Assembly: GCF_042658925.1 (NCBI RefSeq) | Contig: NZ_JBHSRF010000017.1 | Coordinates: 62,001-126,000 of the forward strand | Origin: Sphaerisporangium aureirubrum | GTDB taxonomy: Bacteria > Actinomycetota > Actinomycetes > Streptosporangiales > Streptosporangiaceae | Reading direction: 5' to 3' | Length of the DNA stretch: 64,000 nucleotides | Shown here: positions 1 to 9,004 of the stretch, in pieces | Numbering within the stretch: position 1 is the first letter of the stretch | How the letters are laid out: each line of letters starts with the position of its first letter | The notes under the pieces: model-generated | Databases searched by the model: none | Seen by the model: only the letters and a program-made list of their open reading frames with translations | Told to the model about the DNA's origin: nothing | Made by a program: the position numbers and the translations under genes

Positions 1-1
1 C

Positions 2-274
2 GCCGCGCTGATGGCGGCCACGCAGCGGCCGATCGCGGCGTCCGCGCTCCAGGACACCGCCACCAGGGCGGCCTGGAAGTCCGTCCCGTCCTGGACCATG
101 ATCACCACTCAGGATCTGGCCATTCCGGCGGCGTCGATGCGCTTCATGGCCAAACGCGCCGGGTCCGCCACCGTCGAGATCGACGCCTCCCACGCGGTCA
201 CCGTCTCCCGGCCGCACGCCGTCGCCGGACTGATCGACGAGGCCGCGCGTGCCACGGCCGGACGAGCCGGGTAG
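2..274 (+). CDS. alpha/beta hydrolase, C-terminal end (cut by window edge)
   Basis: Only the last 90 or so residues are present; the frame is open from base 2 to a TAG stop. The residues match the end of small alpha/beta-hydrolases of the kind often annotated as esterase or non-heme chloroperoxidase. A segment like VPSWTMITTQDLAIP would carry the catalytic acid, followed by RFMAKRAG and then ASHAVTVSRP, which holds the catalytic histidine and the usual closing helix. The nucleophile elbow lies outside the window, so substrate and start cannot be judged. The ATG at base 11 is internal, not a start. Confidence 0.75.
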   Translation, partial: AALMAATQRPIAASALQDTATRAAWKSVPSWTMITTQDLAIPAASMRFMAKRAGSATVEIDASHAVTVSRPHAVAGLIDEAARATAGRAG

Positions 275-294
275 AACCCGGACGCTGCGCGGGG

Positions 295-1386
295 TCAGCA
301 GCCCGGGTACCTGTCCCGGGCTGTGGCGCCTCCGGTGACGTGGACGGCGAGGTCGTCGGCGAGGCCGGTGATGGCGTCTCCACCCTCCAGGCGGTCGAGC
401 CAGCGCCTCGGCAGGGCGGACCGGCCGTGGCGGGTGCCGAGGAGGTTGCCGCAGATGGCGCCGGTGGAGTCGCTGTCGCCGGAGTGGTTGACCGCCAGGA
501 GAAGTGCTCGCTCGATGTCGTCGCCCACCGCCAGGACGCAGTAGAGGGCGATGGCGAGGGCCTCCTCGGCGACCCAGCCGCCGCCCAGCTTCTCCACCGT
601 CTCGGGGGCGGGCCGTTCGTCGTACGTCAGGTCGACCGCGTATTGGATCGCGGCGGTGGTCTCCTCGTGGGCCGGGTACCCGCCGAGCAGAGCGAGGGTC
701 TCGTGCACGGCCTCCGCCGGCGGGATGCCCTGCGCGACGTGGAAGACGACGGCGGCGAACGCCCCGGCCGCGAGGTGGCCGGTGGGGTGCCCGTGGGTGA
801 TCTGGGCGCAGTCGGCCGCGGACCGGAAGGCGTCGCGCGCGTCGCGCGCGGCCAGGCCGAAGGGGGCCGAGCGCATCACGGCGCCGCAGCCCTTGGAGCC
901 GGGGTTGACCGGACCGGGTTCGCCGGGAGCCGCGAGCGGGCCGGGGCCCTGGCGCAGGCCGGACAGGCAGGCGTTGCCGGGAGCACGGCGGGAGTACAGC
1001 CATATCTGCTCGCGGAGGCGGCCGGTGCGGACAAGGCCGTCCGCGGGGGGCGGGGACGGGTGGGTCTGCGTGTCGAGCCAGCGCAGGTAGGCGTTACGGA
1101 CGACGTCCACCAGCGAGACGAAGCCCCTTTCGCGCGCTCGTACGCCGGCGCGGATCAGGCCCTCGACCGTGAACAACGTCATCTGGGTGTCATCGGTGAT
1201 CAGCCCTGTCCTGCCGCGCCAGTCAGGCGTCAGGTCGGTCAGCCCGGCCGCGCCGTGGTTCCGGCGGATGGTGCTCATCGAGTCGAACTCGATCGGCGCG
1301 CCGAGCGCGTCACCGATCGCCCCGCCGAGGAGGCAGCCGCGCACCCGGTCGTGGTAGGAGATGTCGACCGTCCCGGTATCGCGCAC
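295..1386 (-). CDS. ADP-ribosylglycohydrolase family protein
   Basis: A 363-residue protein of the DraG/ARH family, which removes ADP-ribose from proteins or small molecules using two Mg ions. The N-terminus has the family GCLLGGAIGDALGAPIEF segment (about residues 17-34), then a metal-binding TDDT at 65-68. A second metal site, SGDSDSTGAICGNLLG, lies near residues 302-317 (Asp304, Asp306). I chose the GTG at 1386 because AAAGGAGT stands just upstream; the open frame extends 77 codons further but is low-complexity there and unlike the family. It reads away from the CoA-binding gene. Substrate is unknown. Confidence 0.88.
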   Translation of the reverse strand: MRDTGTVDISYHDRVRGCLLGGAIGDALGAPIEFDSMSTIRRNHGAAGLTDLTPDWRGRTGLITDDTQMTLFTVEGLIRAGVRARERGFVSLVDVVRNAYLRWLDTQTHPSPPPADGLVRTGRLREQIWLYSRRAPGNACLSGLRQGPGPLAAPGEPGPVNPGSKGCGAVMRSAPFGLAARDARDAFRSAADCAQITHGHPTGHLAAGAFAAVVFHVAQGIPPAEAVHETLALLGGYPAHEETTAAIQYAVDLTYDERPAPETVEKLGGGWVAEEALAIALYCVLAVGDDIERALLLAVNHSGDSDSTGAICGNLLGTRHGRSALPRRWLDRLEGGDAITGLADDLAVHVTGGATARDRYPGC

Positions 1387-1519
1387 GGCGCTTGACTCCT
1401 TTCGGGGGCTCGACCGACCGTAACGCGCGTCACGGCGCCCGCGCGCCCTTGTCGCCGGATCAGCCTGATGTCTCTCACCAGGCGGGAAGCGGCGCCGTCC
1501 CTGTCGTGTTGATGCGGAC

Positions 1520-1939
1520 ATGGACGATCGTTTCGCGGATGAGCAGGTCATCGAGCGGCTGCTCGACGAGTCGCAGACATGGGCCTTCGTGGGGCTCGGC
1601 AACGACCCGGGTCGCACGGCCTACGAGCAGGCGCAACTGCTCCAGATGAGGGGCAAGCGAATCGTTCCGGTCCATCCTGCCGCCGAGACGGTGCTGGGTG
1701 AGCCGGTGTACGCGTCCTTGGCCGACGTGCCGGTCAAGGTGGACGTCGTCGGGGTGTACCGGCGGTCGGAGTTCGCCGGGCAGGCGGTGGACGAGGCGAT
1801 CGCGGCCGGGGCCGGGGCGGTCTGGCTTCCGCTTGGGGTGGTCGACGAGGACGCCGGGCGGCGTGCCCTCGACGCCGGGCTCGACGTCGTCATGGACCGG
1901 TGCCCCGCCATCGAGTGGACCCTGCGCCGGCGGGCCTGA
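1520..1939 (+). CDS. CoA-binding (YccU-like) protein
   Basis: A 139-residue single-domain Rossmann protein of the CoA_binding_2 family. The segment AFVGLGNDPGRTAYEQAQLL near residues 22-41 is the nucleotide-binding loop. It is followed by GKRIVPVHPAAETVLGEPVYASL and VDVVGVYRRSEFAGQAVDEAI, all typical. The family resembles the CoA-binding half of succinyl-CoA synthetase but lacks the ligase part; its role is not established. It is cytosolic and apparently monocistronic, divergent from the ADP-ribosylglycohydrolase and convergent with the next gene. Length matches the family. Confidence 0.85.
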   Translation: MDDRFADEQVIERLLDESQTWAFVGLGNDPGRTAYEQAQLLQMRGKRIVPVHPAAETVLGEPVYASLADVPVKVDVVGVYRRSEFAGQAVDEAIAAGAGAVWLPLGVVDEDAGRRALDAGLDVVMDRCPAIEWTLRRRA

Positions 1940-1943
1940 CCGC

Positions 1944-2477
1944 TCACCGGGGACGGGCGTTGCGCAGGCGGATGCCGCTCCAGCCGAGGGTGCTTCGCGT
2001 GACGGCGTCCCAGAAGGGCCAGAGGCCGGGGAGGACGCGAAGGTGGATGCCTGCCTCCTCGTGGAGGGCGAAGAGGTCGCCTACCGGCTCCGGGGGGCCG
2101 AGGGGTTCGACCGGTTCCGTGGCGACGTGGGCGTTGGGGTAGGGGGTGCCGAACGGGGTGAAGGAGTCGGCGGGGAAGCGGTAGGCGTACAGCTTGACGG
2201 TTCGCATCGCTTCCAGCCATCGGTACTCGATGGCGTGCATGCGTTCGCCGCAGCCGGGGCCCAGGATGCGCTCGCGATCCGCTTCGGTGGTGGACGGTGT
2301 CGTCCACGCGAGGGCCCTCGGGCATTGGCGGGGGAACCAGTAGTCGGGTGCCCGCCGCGCGTCCACCGCCCAGACGTACGCCTCCGGCTGCTGCGCGGTG
2401 GCGGCCACGTGGGGCACGAAGCGCGTGATCGCGGGGTCTTCCGAGAAGTGCAGCACCTGCCCGGGTTCGGGTCGCAT
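1944..2477 (-). CDS. DUF6886-like hypothetical protein
   Basis: A 177-residue soluble protein. Its opening, MRPEPGQVLHFSEDPAI, and the interior VWAVDARRAPDYWFPRQCPRA and PSTTEADRERILG resemble a conserved uncharacterised actinobacterial family (DUF6886, from memory). The longer open frame upstream of 2477 is arginine- and proline-rich and is probably not translated, so I start at the ATG at 2477. It ends only 4 bases from the CoA-binding gene stop, in convergent orientation. No catalytic residues can be assigned and function is unknown. Confidence 0.7.
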   Translation of the reverse strand: MRPEPGQVLHFSEDPAITRFVPHVAATAQQPEAYVWAVDARRAPDYWFPRQCPRALAWTTPSTTEADRERILGPGCGERMHAIEYRWLEAMRTVKLYAYRFPADSFTPFGTPYPNAHVATEPVEPLGPPEPVGDLFALHEEAGIHLRVLPGLWPFWDAVTRSTLGWSGIRLRNARPR

Positions 2478-2524
2478 GCTCAATGTGTACCAGTCACGTC
2501 CACGGCTTTCCGGCCGAGCGCCGG

Positions 2525-2714
2525 ACGGCGGCGCCGGGTTCGCCGTGCCGCGTCCCGCCGTCGCGGCGCCGACCAAGGCGATCGCCGGGGCGACCGCCGG
2601 GGCGGATGTCCGTTCGGGGCGGACAACCCGTGCGGGTAACGGAGGAGGGGCTAGGTCAACCGCCGTACGGCGGCGCCGGGTTCGCCGTACCACGTCCCGC
2701 CGTCGCGGCGCCGA
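2525..2714. repeat. 48-bp imperfect direct repeat, two copies
   Basis: The 359-base gap between the DUF6886-like gene and the GH3 gene holds two copies of a 48-bp sequence, at 2525-2572 and 2667-2714, spaced 142 bp. They differ at two positions. Each copy contains CGGCGCCGGGTTCGCCGT and ends in GTCGCGGCGCCGA. Between 2715 and 2789 lies G-rich sequence in which the phrase gggggtggggcgggcgc is nearly repeated. I see no gene here. Confidence 0.7.
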
Positions 2715-2789
2715 TCGAGCGCGCGTCCGGGGTGGGGGCATCGGCCATGGTGCGAGGGCAAGGGGGTGGGGCGGGCGCAAGGGGGTGGG

Positions 2790-2814
2790 GCGGGCGCCCC
2801 GGAGGGGCGCCCGC
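2790..2814 (-). terminator. hairpin downstream of the GH3 gene
   Basis: Arms GCGGGCGCCCC (2790-2800) and GGGGCGCCCGC (2804-2814) form a perfect 11-bp stem with a 3-nt loop, 22 bases past the GH3 stop codon on the minus strand. No U-tract follows, as is common for actinomycete terminators. Confidence 0.6.
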
Positions 2815-2836
2815 GGTTGGTTGTGGTTGGTGGGGG

Positions 2837-5497
2837 TTAGGTCAGGTCGGAGCAGGATTTGGCGTCGGGGTCTTTGGCGGCTTGGGGGACCCAGCGGACG
2901 TTGGCGAAGGAGGCGGAGAAGGCGGCTTCGGTGTAGACGAGGAACGGGGTGTTGATGTTCTCCGGGTCGAGGCCGTTGGCGAAGCAGGAGAGGGGGATCT
3001 TGACGGTTTGCTTGACGCCGGTCGGCATGGAGGTGAACAGGTTGGTGGCGACGACCTCGGTGAAGCAGGGGTAGACGCAGTGGACGCTGATCACGGTGCG
3101 GGCGGCGGGGGGTGAGTGGACGATGGTGTCGAAGACCAGGGCGGAGTCGGCGTTGAGGTAGCCGCGGAGGTCGCTGCCGCCGGCGGGGTCCTGCATGTAG
3201 ATCTGGCCGGGGCCGACGCCGGTCCAGGTGGCCTTGAGGCCGTCGGCCTGGACGTTGACGTCCGCGGGGACGACGTTGATCTCGGCGTGGGACGCGGTCG
3301 CGTCGGGGCCGATCTCGGTGCCGCCCCAGTTCTCGGGCGAGCCGATGAAGCTGCGGTAGGGCGCGGAGTCGGTGCGCTCGAAGACGGACAGGGGCTCGGT
3401 CGCGGTGCCGCCGCCGCCGGTCTGGCCGCAGGCGAACTCGGGCGAGGTCTCGTCCAGGGTGCCGACGTTGCCGGACTGGCCGTAGCGCAGGCCGTAGCCG
3501 GGGCGGAACAGCGGGTCGTAGCCCTCGTCGCCGGGGTTGAGCGGCGTCTGGCAGGCGCTCTTCGGCCAGGAGTACGACAGCGTGCCGGTGTAGCCGTGGC
3601 CGCTGTTGCGGCCGCGGACCAGCAGGTCGGCGACGCCGCCGCCCTCGGTGCCGGGCAGCCAGGCCGCCACGAACGCGTCGGACCGGTTGAGCTCCTTGTT
3701 GACGTACAGCGGGCGGCCGCTGACGTACACGGTGACGACGGGCGCGCCCTTGCCGGACACCTTGTCCAGCACCGCGAGGTCGGCCGGGTACAGCTTGGCG
3801 GCCTCCAGGGTGCGGCGGGACAGGTCGCCGACGCCCTCGGCGTACGGCGTCTCGCCGATGACCGCGACGACCGCGTCGTACGCCGACGGGTCGACGCCGT
3901 CCGCCGTCTCGCTGAACGTCACGTTGGCCGTGCCGAGGGCCTCGCGGAGGCCGCCGAGGATGGTCGTGCCGTTCGGGAAGTCGGCGTTGGTGTTGCCGGT
4001 GCCCTGCCAGGTCAGCGACCAGCCTCCGGTCTGGTTCGGCAGGCTGTCGGCGGTCTTGCCGACCACCAGCACCTTGGACCGCGAGGACAGCGGCAGCACC
4101 TTGCCGTTGTTCTTCAGCAGCACCTGCGAGGCGCGCGCGGCCTCACGCGACAGCCGCTTGGCCTGCAGCGCCTCGGCCGAGCCGGCGTACGGCCGGGCGG
4201 ACGGCTTGCGCGCGTCGAACACGCCGGAGCGCAGCTTGACGCGCAGGATGCGGGTCACCGCGTCGTCGATGCGCGACATCGGGATCTCGCCGCTCTGCAC
4301 CTGGGCGATGGTGTTGGCGATGAACGCCTTCCACTCCCCCGGCACCATGATGACGTCGATGCCGGCGTTGACGGCCTTGGCGCAGCTGGAGTTGGTGCAC
4401 CCGGCGACCTGCCCGATGCCGTTCCAGTCGGACACCACCAGGCCGTCGAAGCCCATCTTGCCCTTGAGGATGGTCTTCAGGGCGCGCTCGCTGCCGTGCA
4501 GCTTGCCCTCGTCGATGCCGGCCTCGGCGTTGGTCCAGCTGTTGAACGACACCATCACCGACTGGGCCCCGGCGGCGAGGGCGCCGTAGTAGCCCTGGCC
4601 GTGCAGGTTGATCATCTGGGCCTCGGTGGAGGGGTTGACCCCCTGGTCGGTGCCCTTCAGCGTGCCGCCGTCGCCGATGAAGTGCTTGGCGGTCGCGATG
4701 ACGCCCTTGCTGCCGAGACGGTGGGAGTTGCCGTCCTGCAGGCCGCGGACCGCCTCGTAGCCGTAGGCGCGGGTGATGCGCGGGTCCTCGGAGAAGCCCT
4801 CGTAGGTGCGCCCCCACCGGTCGTCGCGCACCACGGCGAGGGTGGGCGCGAACGCCCAGTCCTGGCCGGTGACGCGGATCTGCCGGGCGGTGGCCTCGCC
4901 GATGTCGCGGATCAGGCAGGGGTCGTGCGCGGCGCCGAGCCCGATGTTGTGCGGGAAGATCGTCGCACCGTACACGTTGTTGTTGCCGTGCACGGCGTCG
5001 ATGCCCCAGATGACCGGGATCTTGGTGCGGGTGCTCACCGACGCCTGCCAGTAGGCGTCGGCGAGGGACAGCCAGTCCTGGGTGGAGGCGTGCTTGTCGC
5101 GGTTCGGCCAGGCGCCGCCGCCGTTCAGCACCGTTCCGATGAAGTACTGCTTGACCTCTTCCGGGGTGATCTGGGTGATCTCCGGCTGGGTCATCTGGCC
5201 GACCTTCTCGGCCAGCGTCATCCCGGCGACTATCTTGGCGATCCGCCTCTCGTCGGAGGGGTCGCGCTTGACGGCGCTCTCCACCTTCGGCCAGTCGGCG
5301 AGCGTGGGCAGTCTCTTCTCGATGCGGGCGCAGCCGTGGTCCATGGGGGGTTTCCCGATCACCGGCTGCCGCCCGCCCGAGGCGGTCTCGGCGCCGGCGC
5401 CCGGCGCCGCGGCGACGCCGCCGGCCAGGAGCGCGGCCCCGGCGAGCGCGGCGGACAGCTTCCGCCGGGCGCCGGAACGGGCAAAGGGTCTGGTCAT
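2837..5497 (-). CDS. secreted GH3 beta-glucosidase/glucohydrolase
   Basis: An 886-residue exo-acting glycoside hydrolase of family 3, expected to release glucose (or xylose) from non-reducing ends of beta-glucans outside the cell. Residues 1-36 form a signal peptide (basic RRK, then a hydrophobic Ala/Leu stretch ending in an Ala-rich cleavage region). The (beta/alpha)8 domain carries GIDAVHGNNNVYGATIFPHN (165-184), RWGRTYEGFSEDPR (227-240), KHFIGDGG (271-278) and the nucleophile Asp357 in VVSDWNG. The alpha/beta sandwich and Fn3-like parts follow. The last 180 or so residues look like the galactose-binding-like ExoP-type domain. Start: the ATG at 5497 gives the signal peptide; the frame runs 44 codons further upstream without one. 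A CebR-like box lies 98-107 bases upstream. Confidence 0.93.
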   Translation of the reverse strand: MTRPFARSGARRKLSAALAGAALLAGGVAAAPGAGAETASGGRQPVIGKPPMDHGCARIEKRLPTLADWPKVESAVKRDPSDERRIAKIVAGMTLAEKVGQMTQPEITQITPEEVKQYFIGTVLNGGGAWPNRDKHASTQDWLSLADAYWQASVSTRTKIPVIWGIDAVHGNNNVYGATIFPHNIGLGAAHDPCLIRDIGEATARQIRVTGQDWAFAPTLAVVRDDRWGRTYEGFSEDPRITRAYGYEAVRGLQDGNSHRLGSKGVIATAKHFIGDGGTLKGTDQGVNPSTEAQMINLHGQGYYGALAAGAQSVMVSFNSWTNAEAGIDEGKLHGSERALKTILKGKMGFDGLVVSDWNGIGQVAGCTNSSCAKAVNAGIDVIMVPGEWKAFIANTIAQVQSGEIPMSRIDDAVTRILRVKLRSGVFDARKPSARPYAGSAEALQAKRLSREAARASQVLLKNNGKVLPLSSRSKVLVVGKTADSLPNQTGGWSLTWQGTGNTNADFPNGTTILGGLREALGTANVTFSETADGVDPSAYDAVVAVIGETPYAEGVGDLSRRTLEAAKLYPADLAVLDKVSGKGAPVVTVYVSGRPLYVNKELNRSDAFVAAWLPGTEGGGVADLLVRGRNSGHGYTGTLSYSWPKSACQTPLNPGDEGYDPLFRPGYGLRYGQSGNVGTLDETSPEFACGQTGGGGTATEPLSVFERTDSAPYRSFIGSPENWGGTEIGPDATASHAEINVVPADVNVQADGLKATWTGVGPGQIYMQDPAGGSDLRGYLNADSALVFDTIVHSPPAARTVISVHCVYPCFTEVVATNLFTSMPTGVKQTVKIPLSCFANGLDPENINTPFLVYTEAAFSASFANVRWVPQAAKDPDAKSCSDLT

Positions 5498-5594
5498 GAG
5501 GGTCCGTTCTCGATCGGATGACGATCTCGGCGGCCGGCCTGGGCCGCGTGCGCCGATCTTCGCCGTGTAACGATGCGGAGTCAAGAGCCTCACT

Positions 5595-5604
5595 AGAGCG
5601 CTCT
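5595..5604. promoter_or_regulatory. CebR-like palindrome upstream of the GH3 gene
   Basis: AGAGCGCTCT is a perfect 10-bp palindrome about 100 bp upstream of the GH3 start, in the context GGGAGAGCGCTCTAG on the coding strand. It matches the core of the cellobiose-responsive LacI-family (CebR) box, TGGGAGCGCTCCCA. Position and neighbouring gene suit an operator; binding is inferred. Confidence 0.55.
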
Positions 5605-5703
5605 CCCAGGGGAGAAGGGCCCTGTCCACGCGCGATGGGACGCGGATCCCCAGGTGGGACAGCGGTTCCCGTGACCAGGTGGCGCGAGGGCCCGCATGCG
5701 GGA

Positions 5704-5739
5704 GGCCCGCCGCCAGAGAGCGTTCTCTGACAGCGGGCC
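5704..5739 (-). terminator. 36-nt nested palindrome downstream of the GH115 gene
   Basis: Outer arms GGCCCGC (5704-5710) and GCGGGCC (5733-5739) share an axis with an inner CAGAGAGCGTTCTCTG (5714-5729, one mismatched pair). Transcripts from the GH115 gene meet it 33 bases after their stop, so a terminator is the simplest reading. The inner core also resembles the CebR-like boxes, so it may additionally bind a repressor ahead of the GH3 gene. Confidence 0.5.
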
Positions 5740-5771
5740 CCCCTGTAGGACGCGGCCCCGGGCCGCCGGTC

Positions 5772-8700
5772 TCAGAGCTTCTGACTCTCCGGCGGGCCGA
5801 GGTAGCTCCAGCGCAGGCCGCCGGTGTCGACGATGATCCGCTGGACGATCACGGTCGGGTCGACCATCCACACCTTCAGCGTGTGCACGCCGGGCGTGGC
5901 GAGGGTGTGCGTGGTGGTGGTCACGTTGACGTTGTCAGAGGTGTTGCGCTCCCACTGACGGTTCATCGTGGTGTCGTTGGCGCCGGTCGTGGTGGTGATG
6001 TTCACGATCTGCGGCGCCTGGTCGTCGATCGAGATGGCGTACCTCAGGCCGTCGGTCGGCAGGACGTTGTTCCGCGGCGACAGCACCGTGGAGATCTTCA
6101 CCGGACCGGTGGTGAAGTTGGTCAGCGTGTACTCCAGGCGCGGGCTGTTGCCGCCCGGGGTCCGGCTGTCCGCGGTGACCGGGGTCGGCGTCACGCCGTC
6201 GGTCGACTTGCCGATCTCCGGGAGCACCTTCCAGCCGACCCCGGAGCCGCCCACGGCCTTGCTGTAGTGGGCGGCGTCAAAGGCGATGTACCCGCCGGCC
6301 TCGACGAAGCCCTTGAGGCGGTGCCGCGGCACGTCGGGGTTGTCCACGATCGCGGTGACCACCACGCGCGCGCCGTTCGGCCCGGTCACCGTGACGGGCA
6401 CCTCGGTCCTGCCCTTCGGCGCCCGCGCCCAGTCGACCTTGACGGTCGCGCGCACCTGCTTGGCGACGGAACCCTGCGACGGCGAGACCGTCACCCACGG
6501 CACGGACGGCCGGATGCTGTAGCCGAACGCGGTGGTGCCGCGGTTGAAGACCTCGATGTACTGGTTCCCGTAGCTCTGGTACGGGCTGAACACCGGCAGG
6601 ACGGCCGCGGTGCCCGCGTTCGGCCACCACTGCTCCGAGCCGTCCAGCGCGACGCCCATGTCGGCGCCGCTCGGCACCTCGATGCGCTTCAGGTACGGGT
6701 AGAACGCGTCGGGCAGGGCCACGTTGTTCTGCTCGGGCTGCTGCCAGGGCGCGTTCGGGCCGTAGCGCGCGATGTCGCCGTATCCGATCTTGGGCTGGAG
6801 CTGCCAGCCGTTCCACTTCCCGCCGGCCAGATCGTTGTTGTAGTAGGCCGACATCGCCTGGTCCTCGTCGAACCGCGCCTGCGCGAGGTCCGCCACGTCG
6901 TTGGTGGCGGCGCGGCCCTGCTGCGCGTACAGCTGGTTGGTGAACTGCGCCTCGCGCAGCTCGTACAGGTTGGCCGAGGCCACGGTGTGGTAGTAGACGA
7001 GCTGGTAGTACGCGTCGTCGTATCTGTCGGGCAGCTGCCCGCGGAGCCTTTCGGCCTTGGCGGCCAGGCGGCGCCACTCGTCGACGAACCGCGCCATCTC
7101 CTGGTAGTTGGTCAGGCTGATGGGCGAGGCCGCGTCGTCGTAGACGATCGCGCTGGAGTCGGTCGCCGGGTTCTTGGCCGGATCCAGGGTGATCTTGCGG
7201 TTGAGTAGCTCGGGCTTGCGGCGGGCCTGCAGCACGCCGTAGTCGTGCAGGACCTCGGCGACGGCCGCGGCCTTGTCCGAGGGGAAGTTCTGCGCCGCGT
7301 AGCCGCGCTCCCAGTCCTCCAGCTTGTCGAGCGGGATGGCGGACGGGTTCCAGGCGTAGTCCAGGAAGAACTGGAGCGGCATCTCCTCGTTCTTCATGTC
7401 GCCCACGTTGACCATCCACAGGCGGTCGACGCCGTTGGCGTAGGTCAGGTTGAGCTGCTCCCACGTGTTGACCAGGTTGATGGTGTCGACCCACTTGTAG
7501 TTGCGGCCGCCGCCGACGTAGTCGAAGTGGTAGTAGATGCCGTAGCCGCCGGCGCGCGGGGGCAGCCCCTTGGCGGGCATCTTGCGCATGTTGCCCCAGT
7601 TGTCATCGCAGAAGACCACGGTGACGTCGTCCGGCGGGCGCAGCCCCTGGTCCCAGTACCGCTGGACCTCCTTGTACAGGGTCTGCACCTGCGGGATGCT
7701 CGTGAGGTCCTCGCCGCTCTCCTGCGCCAGGATCTCCCGCTGGGCGGCCAGGATGTTCTCCATCAGGTCGATGCCGTCGCCGTCGGGCAGGCCGACGTCG
7801 CCGTTGCCGCGCATGCCGAGCGTGACGACGCCCTCGAAGTTCTGCTCCTTCATCCGGCGGATGCCGTCGGCCCAGTACTTCTTGATGGCCTCGCCGTTGC
7901 GGCGGAAGCTCCACTCGCCGGTGCCGCCGTAGGGGTCGCGGCCGGGGGTGACGATGTTGCCGGCGCTGTCGCGGACCGCGGCCACGGCGTGGCGGTTCCA
8001 CTCCTCGATGCCGCGCATCATCGGCGCCTCGTGCGAGGTGCCCATGACGACGCCGTACCTGGTGGCGGTCGCGTGGTTCAGCGGGTCGTCCTCGGCGAAC
8101 GCGCGGCCCCAGACGGCGGGCCACAGGTAGTTGGCCTTGAGCCGCAGCATCACTTCGAAGATCTTGGACCAGAACTTGCTGTTGAAGCCGCCCTCGAAGC
8201 CCGGCGCGAGACCGGGGCCGAAGTAGCGCGGCGCCCAGGTCCCCTGCGACGGGTTCTCGTCGTTGATGAAGAAGCCGCGGTACTTGACCGCCGGGGTGCC
8301 CTGGGTGTGGCGGCCGGGCAGGACGTACAGCGCGTTCTGCCGCTTGGCGGGCACGTCGTCCCAGAAGTGCCACGGCGAGACGCCGATCTTCTTGGACACG
8401 TCGTAGGCGCCGTAGATGGTGCCGCGCTGGTCGCTGCCCGCGATGACGAGGGCGCGGCTGAGGCCGGGCCGCGGGTTGGACACGATCGTCTGCAGCGAGG
8501 TCTCCCACTTGCCGGCGATCCCGCTGACGTTCAGCTTGCCGGACGACACCAGGCCGTCGATGAGCGGGCTCCTGCCGATGGTCCCGATCAGCACCACCTC
8601 GCCGCGGCTCGGGACGGTGGTGGAGACGGCCGGCTTGACGCCGGTGACCTTCTCGATGTCGGCCTGCAGGTCGTCGACGACGCGGACCACGCCCGCGTGG

Positions 8701-8960
8701 TCGGCGGCGCTCACCACCAGCGTGGCGGCCTTGCCGCTCGCGACCAGCGGGAACCGTCCGGGGCCGGACCTGGTGTCGATGTAGGAGGGTGTCTCCGCGT
8801 GACCTCCGGTCGTGGTGGCGGCCTTGGCGGCCGGACGCCCGGCGGCCTGGGCCGTGGGGACGGTCAGGCTGATGCCGGTGACCAGTACCACCAGGGACAA
8901 CAGGACTCCGCCCGTCCGCGACGGAGCGCGGGGGGGCCGGGGAGTGACGAACCTTCTCAT
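5772..8960 (-). CDS. secreted GH115 xylan alpha-1,2-glucuronidase-like protein
   Basis: A 1062-residue protein with a signal peptide (basic start, hydrophobic core around residues 18-38, cleavage after TAQA). The sequence reads as GH115: an N-terminal helper domain with VVRVVDDLQADIEKVTGV, then RGTIYGAYDVSKKIGVSPWHFWDDVP, KYRGFFINDENP, MLRLKANYLWPAVWG and a TSHEAPMMRGIEEWNRH stretch. A long helical part and a C-terminal beta domain follow. GH115 enzymes remove 4-O-methyl-glucuronic acid from internal and terminal xylose of glucuronoxylan. The ATG at 8960 has GGAG about 10 bases ahead. It lies between two other plant-wall hydrolases and has a LacI-type palindrome upstream. Size and motif order fit the family. 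Confidence 0.92.
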   Translation of the reverse strand: MRRFVTPRPPRAPSRTGGVLLSLVVLVTGISLTVPTAQAAGRPAAKAATTTGGHAETPSYIDTRSGPGRFPLVASGKAATLVVSAADHAGVVRVVDDLQADIEKVTGVKPAVSTTVPSRGEVVLIGTIGRSPLIDGLVSSGKLNVSGIAGKWETSLQTIVSNPRPGLSRALVIAGSDQRGTIYGAYDVSKKIGVSPWHFWDDVPAKRQNALYVLPGRHTQGTPAVKYRGFFINDENPSQGTWAPRYFGPGLAPGFEGGFNSKFWSKIFEVMLRLKANYLWPAVWGRAFAEDDPLNHATATRYGVVMGTSHEAPMMRGIEEWNRHAVAAVRDSAGNIVTPGRDPYGGTGEWSFRRNGEAIKKYWADGIRRMKEQNFEGVVTLGMRGNGDVGLPDGDGIDLMENILAAQREILAQESGEDLTSIPQVQTLYKEVQRYWDQGLRPPDDVTVVFCDDNWGNMRKMPAKGLPPRAGGYGIYYHFDYVGGGRNYKWVDTINLVNTWEQLNLTYANGVDRLWMVNVGDMKNEEMPLQFFLDYAWNPSAIPLDKLEDWERGYAAQNFPSDKAAAVAEVLHDYGVLQARRKPELLNRKITLDPAKNPATDSSAIVYDDAASPISLTNYQEMARFVDEWRRLAAKAERLRGQLPDRYDDAYYQLVYYHTVASANLYELREAQFTNQLYAQQGRAATNDVADLAQARFDEDQAMSAYYNNDLAGGKWNGWQLQPKIGYGDIARYGPNAPWQQPEQNNVALPDAFYPYLKRIEVPSGADMGVALDGSEQWWPNAGTAAVLPVFSPYQSYGNQYIEVFNRGTTAFGYSIRPSVPWVTVSPSQGSVAKQVRATVKVDWARAPKGRTEVPVTVTGPNGARVVVTAIVDNPDVPRHRLKGFVEAGGYIAFDAAHYSKAVGGSGVGWKVLPEIGKSTDGVTPTPVTADSRTPGGNSPRLEYTLTNFTTGPVKISTVLSPRNNVLPTDGLRYAISIDDQAPQIVNITTTTGANDTTMNRQWERNTSDNVNVTTTTHTLATPGVHTLKVWMVDPTVIVQRIIVDTGGLRWSYLGPPESQKL

Positions 8961-9004
8961 AGGGCGATCTCCGGGGAAGGGGACGTGCCAGGCGGGAGAA
9001 AGTT

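Noticed and set aside
1387..1617. Longer N-terminus for the ADP-ribosylglycohydrolase
   Set aside because: The extension has no similarity to the family and overlaps the divergent CoA-binding gene; a good ribosome site precedes the GTG at 1386.
3116..5521. 801-residue plus-strand open frame opposite the GH3 gene
   Set aside because: It is a mirror of the GH3 coding strand in high-GC DNA; composition is repetitive Val/Gly/Asp/Arg with no motif, whereas the GH3 frame has a full catalytic set.
5714..5729. CAGAGAGCGTTCTCTG as a third CebR operator
   Set aside because: It is the inner stem of a coaxial 36-nt hairpin just past the GH115 stop, so termination explains it better, although a double role is not excluded.
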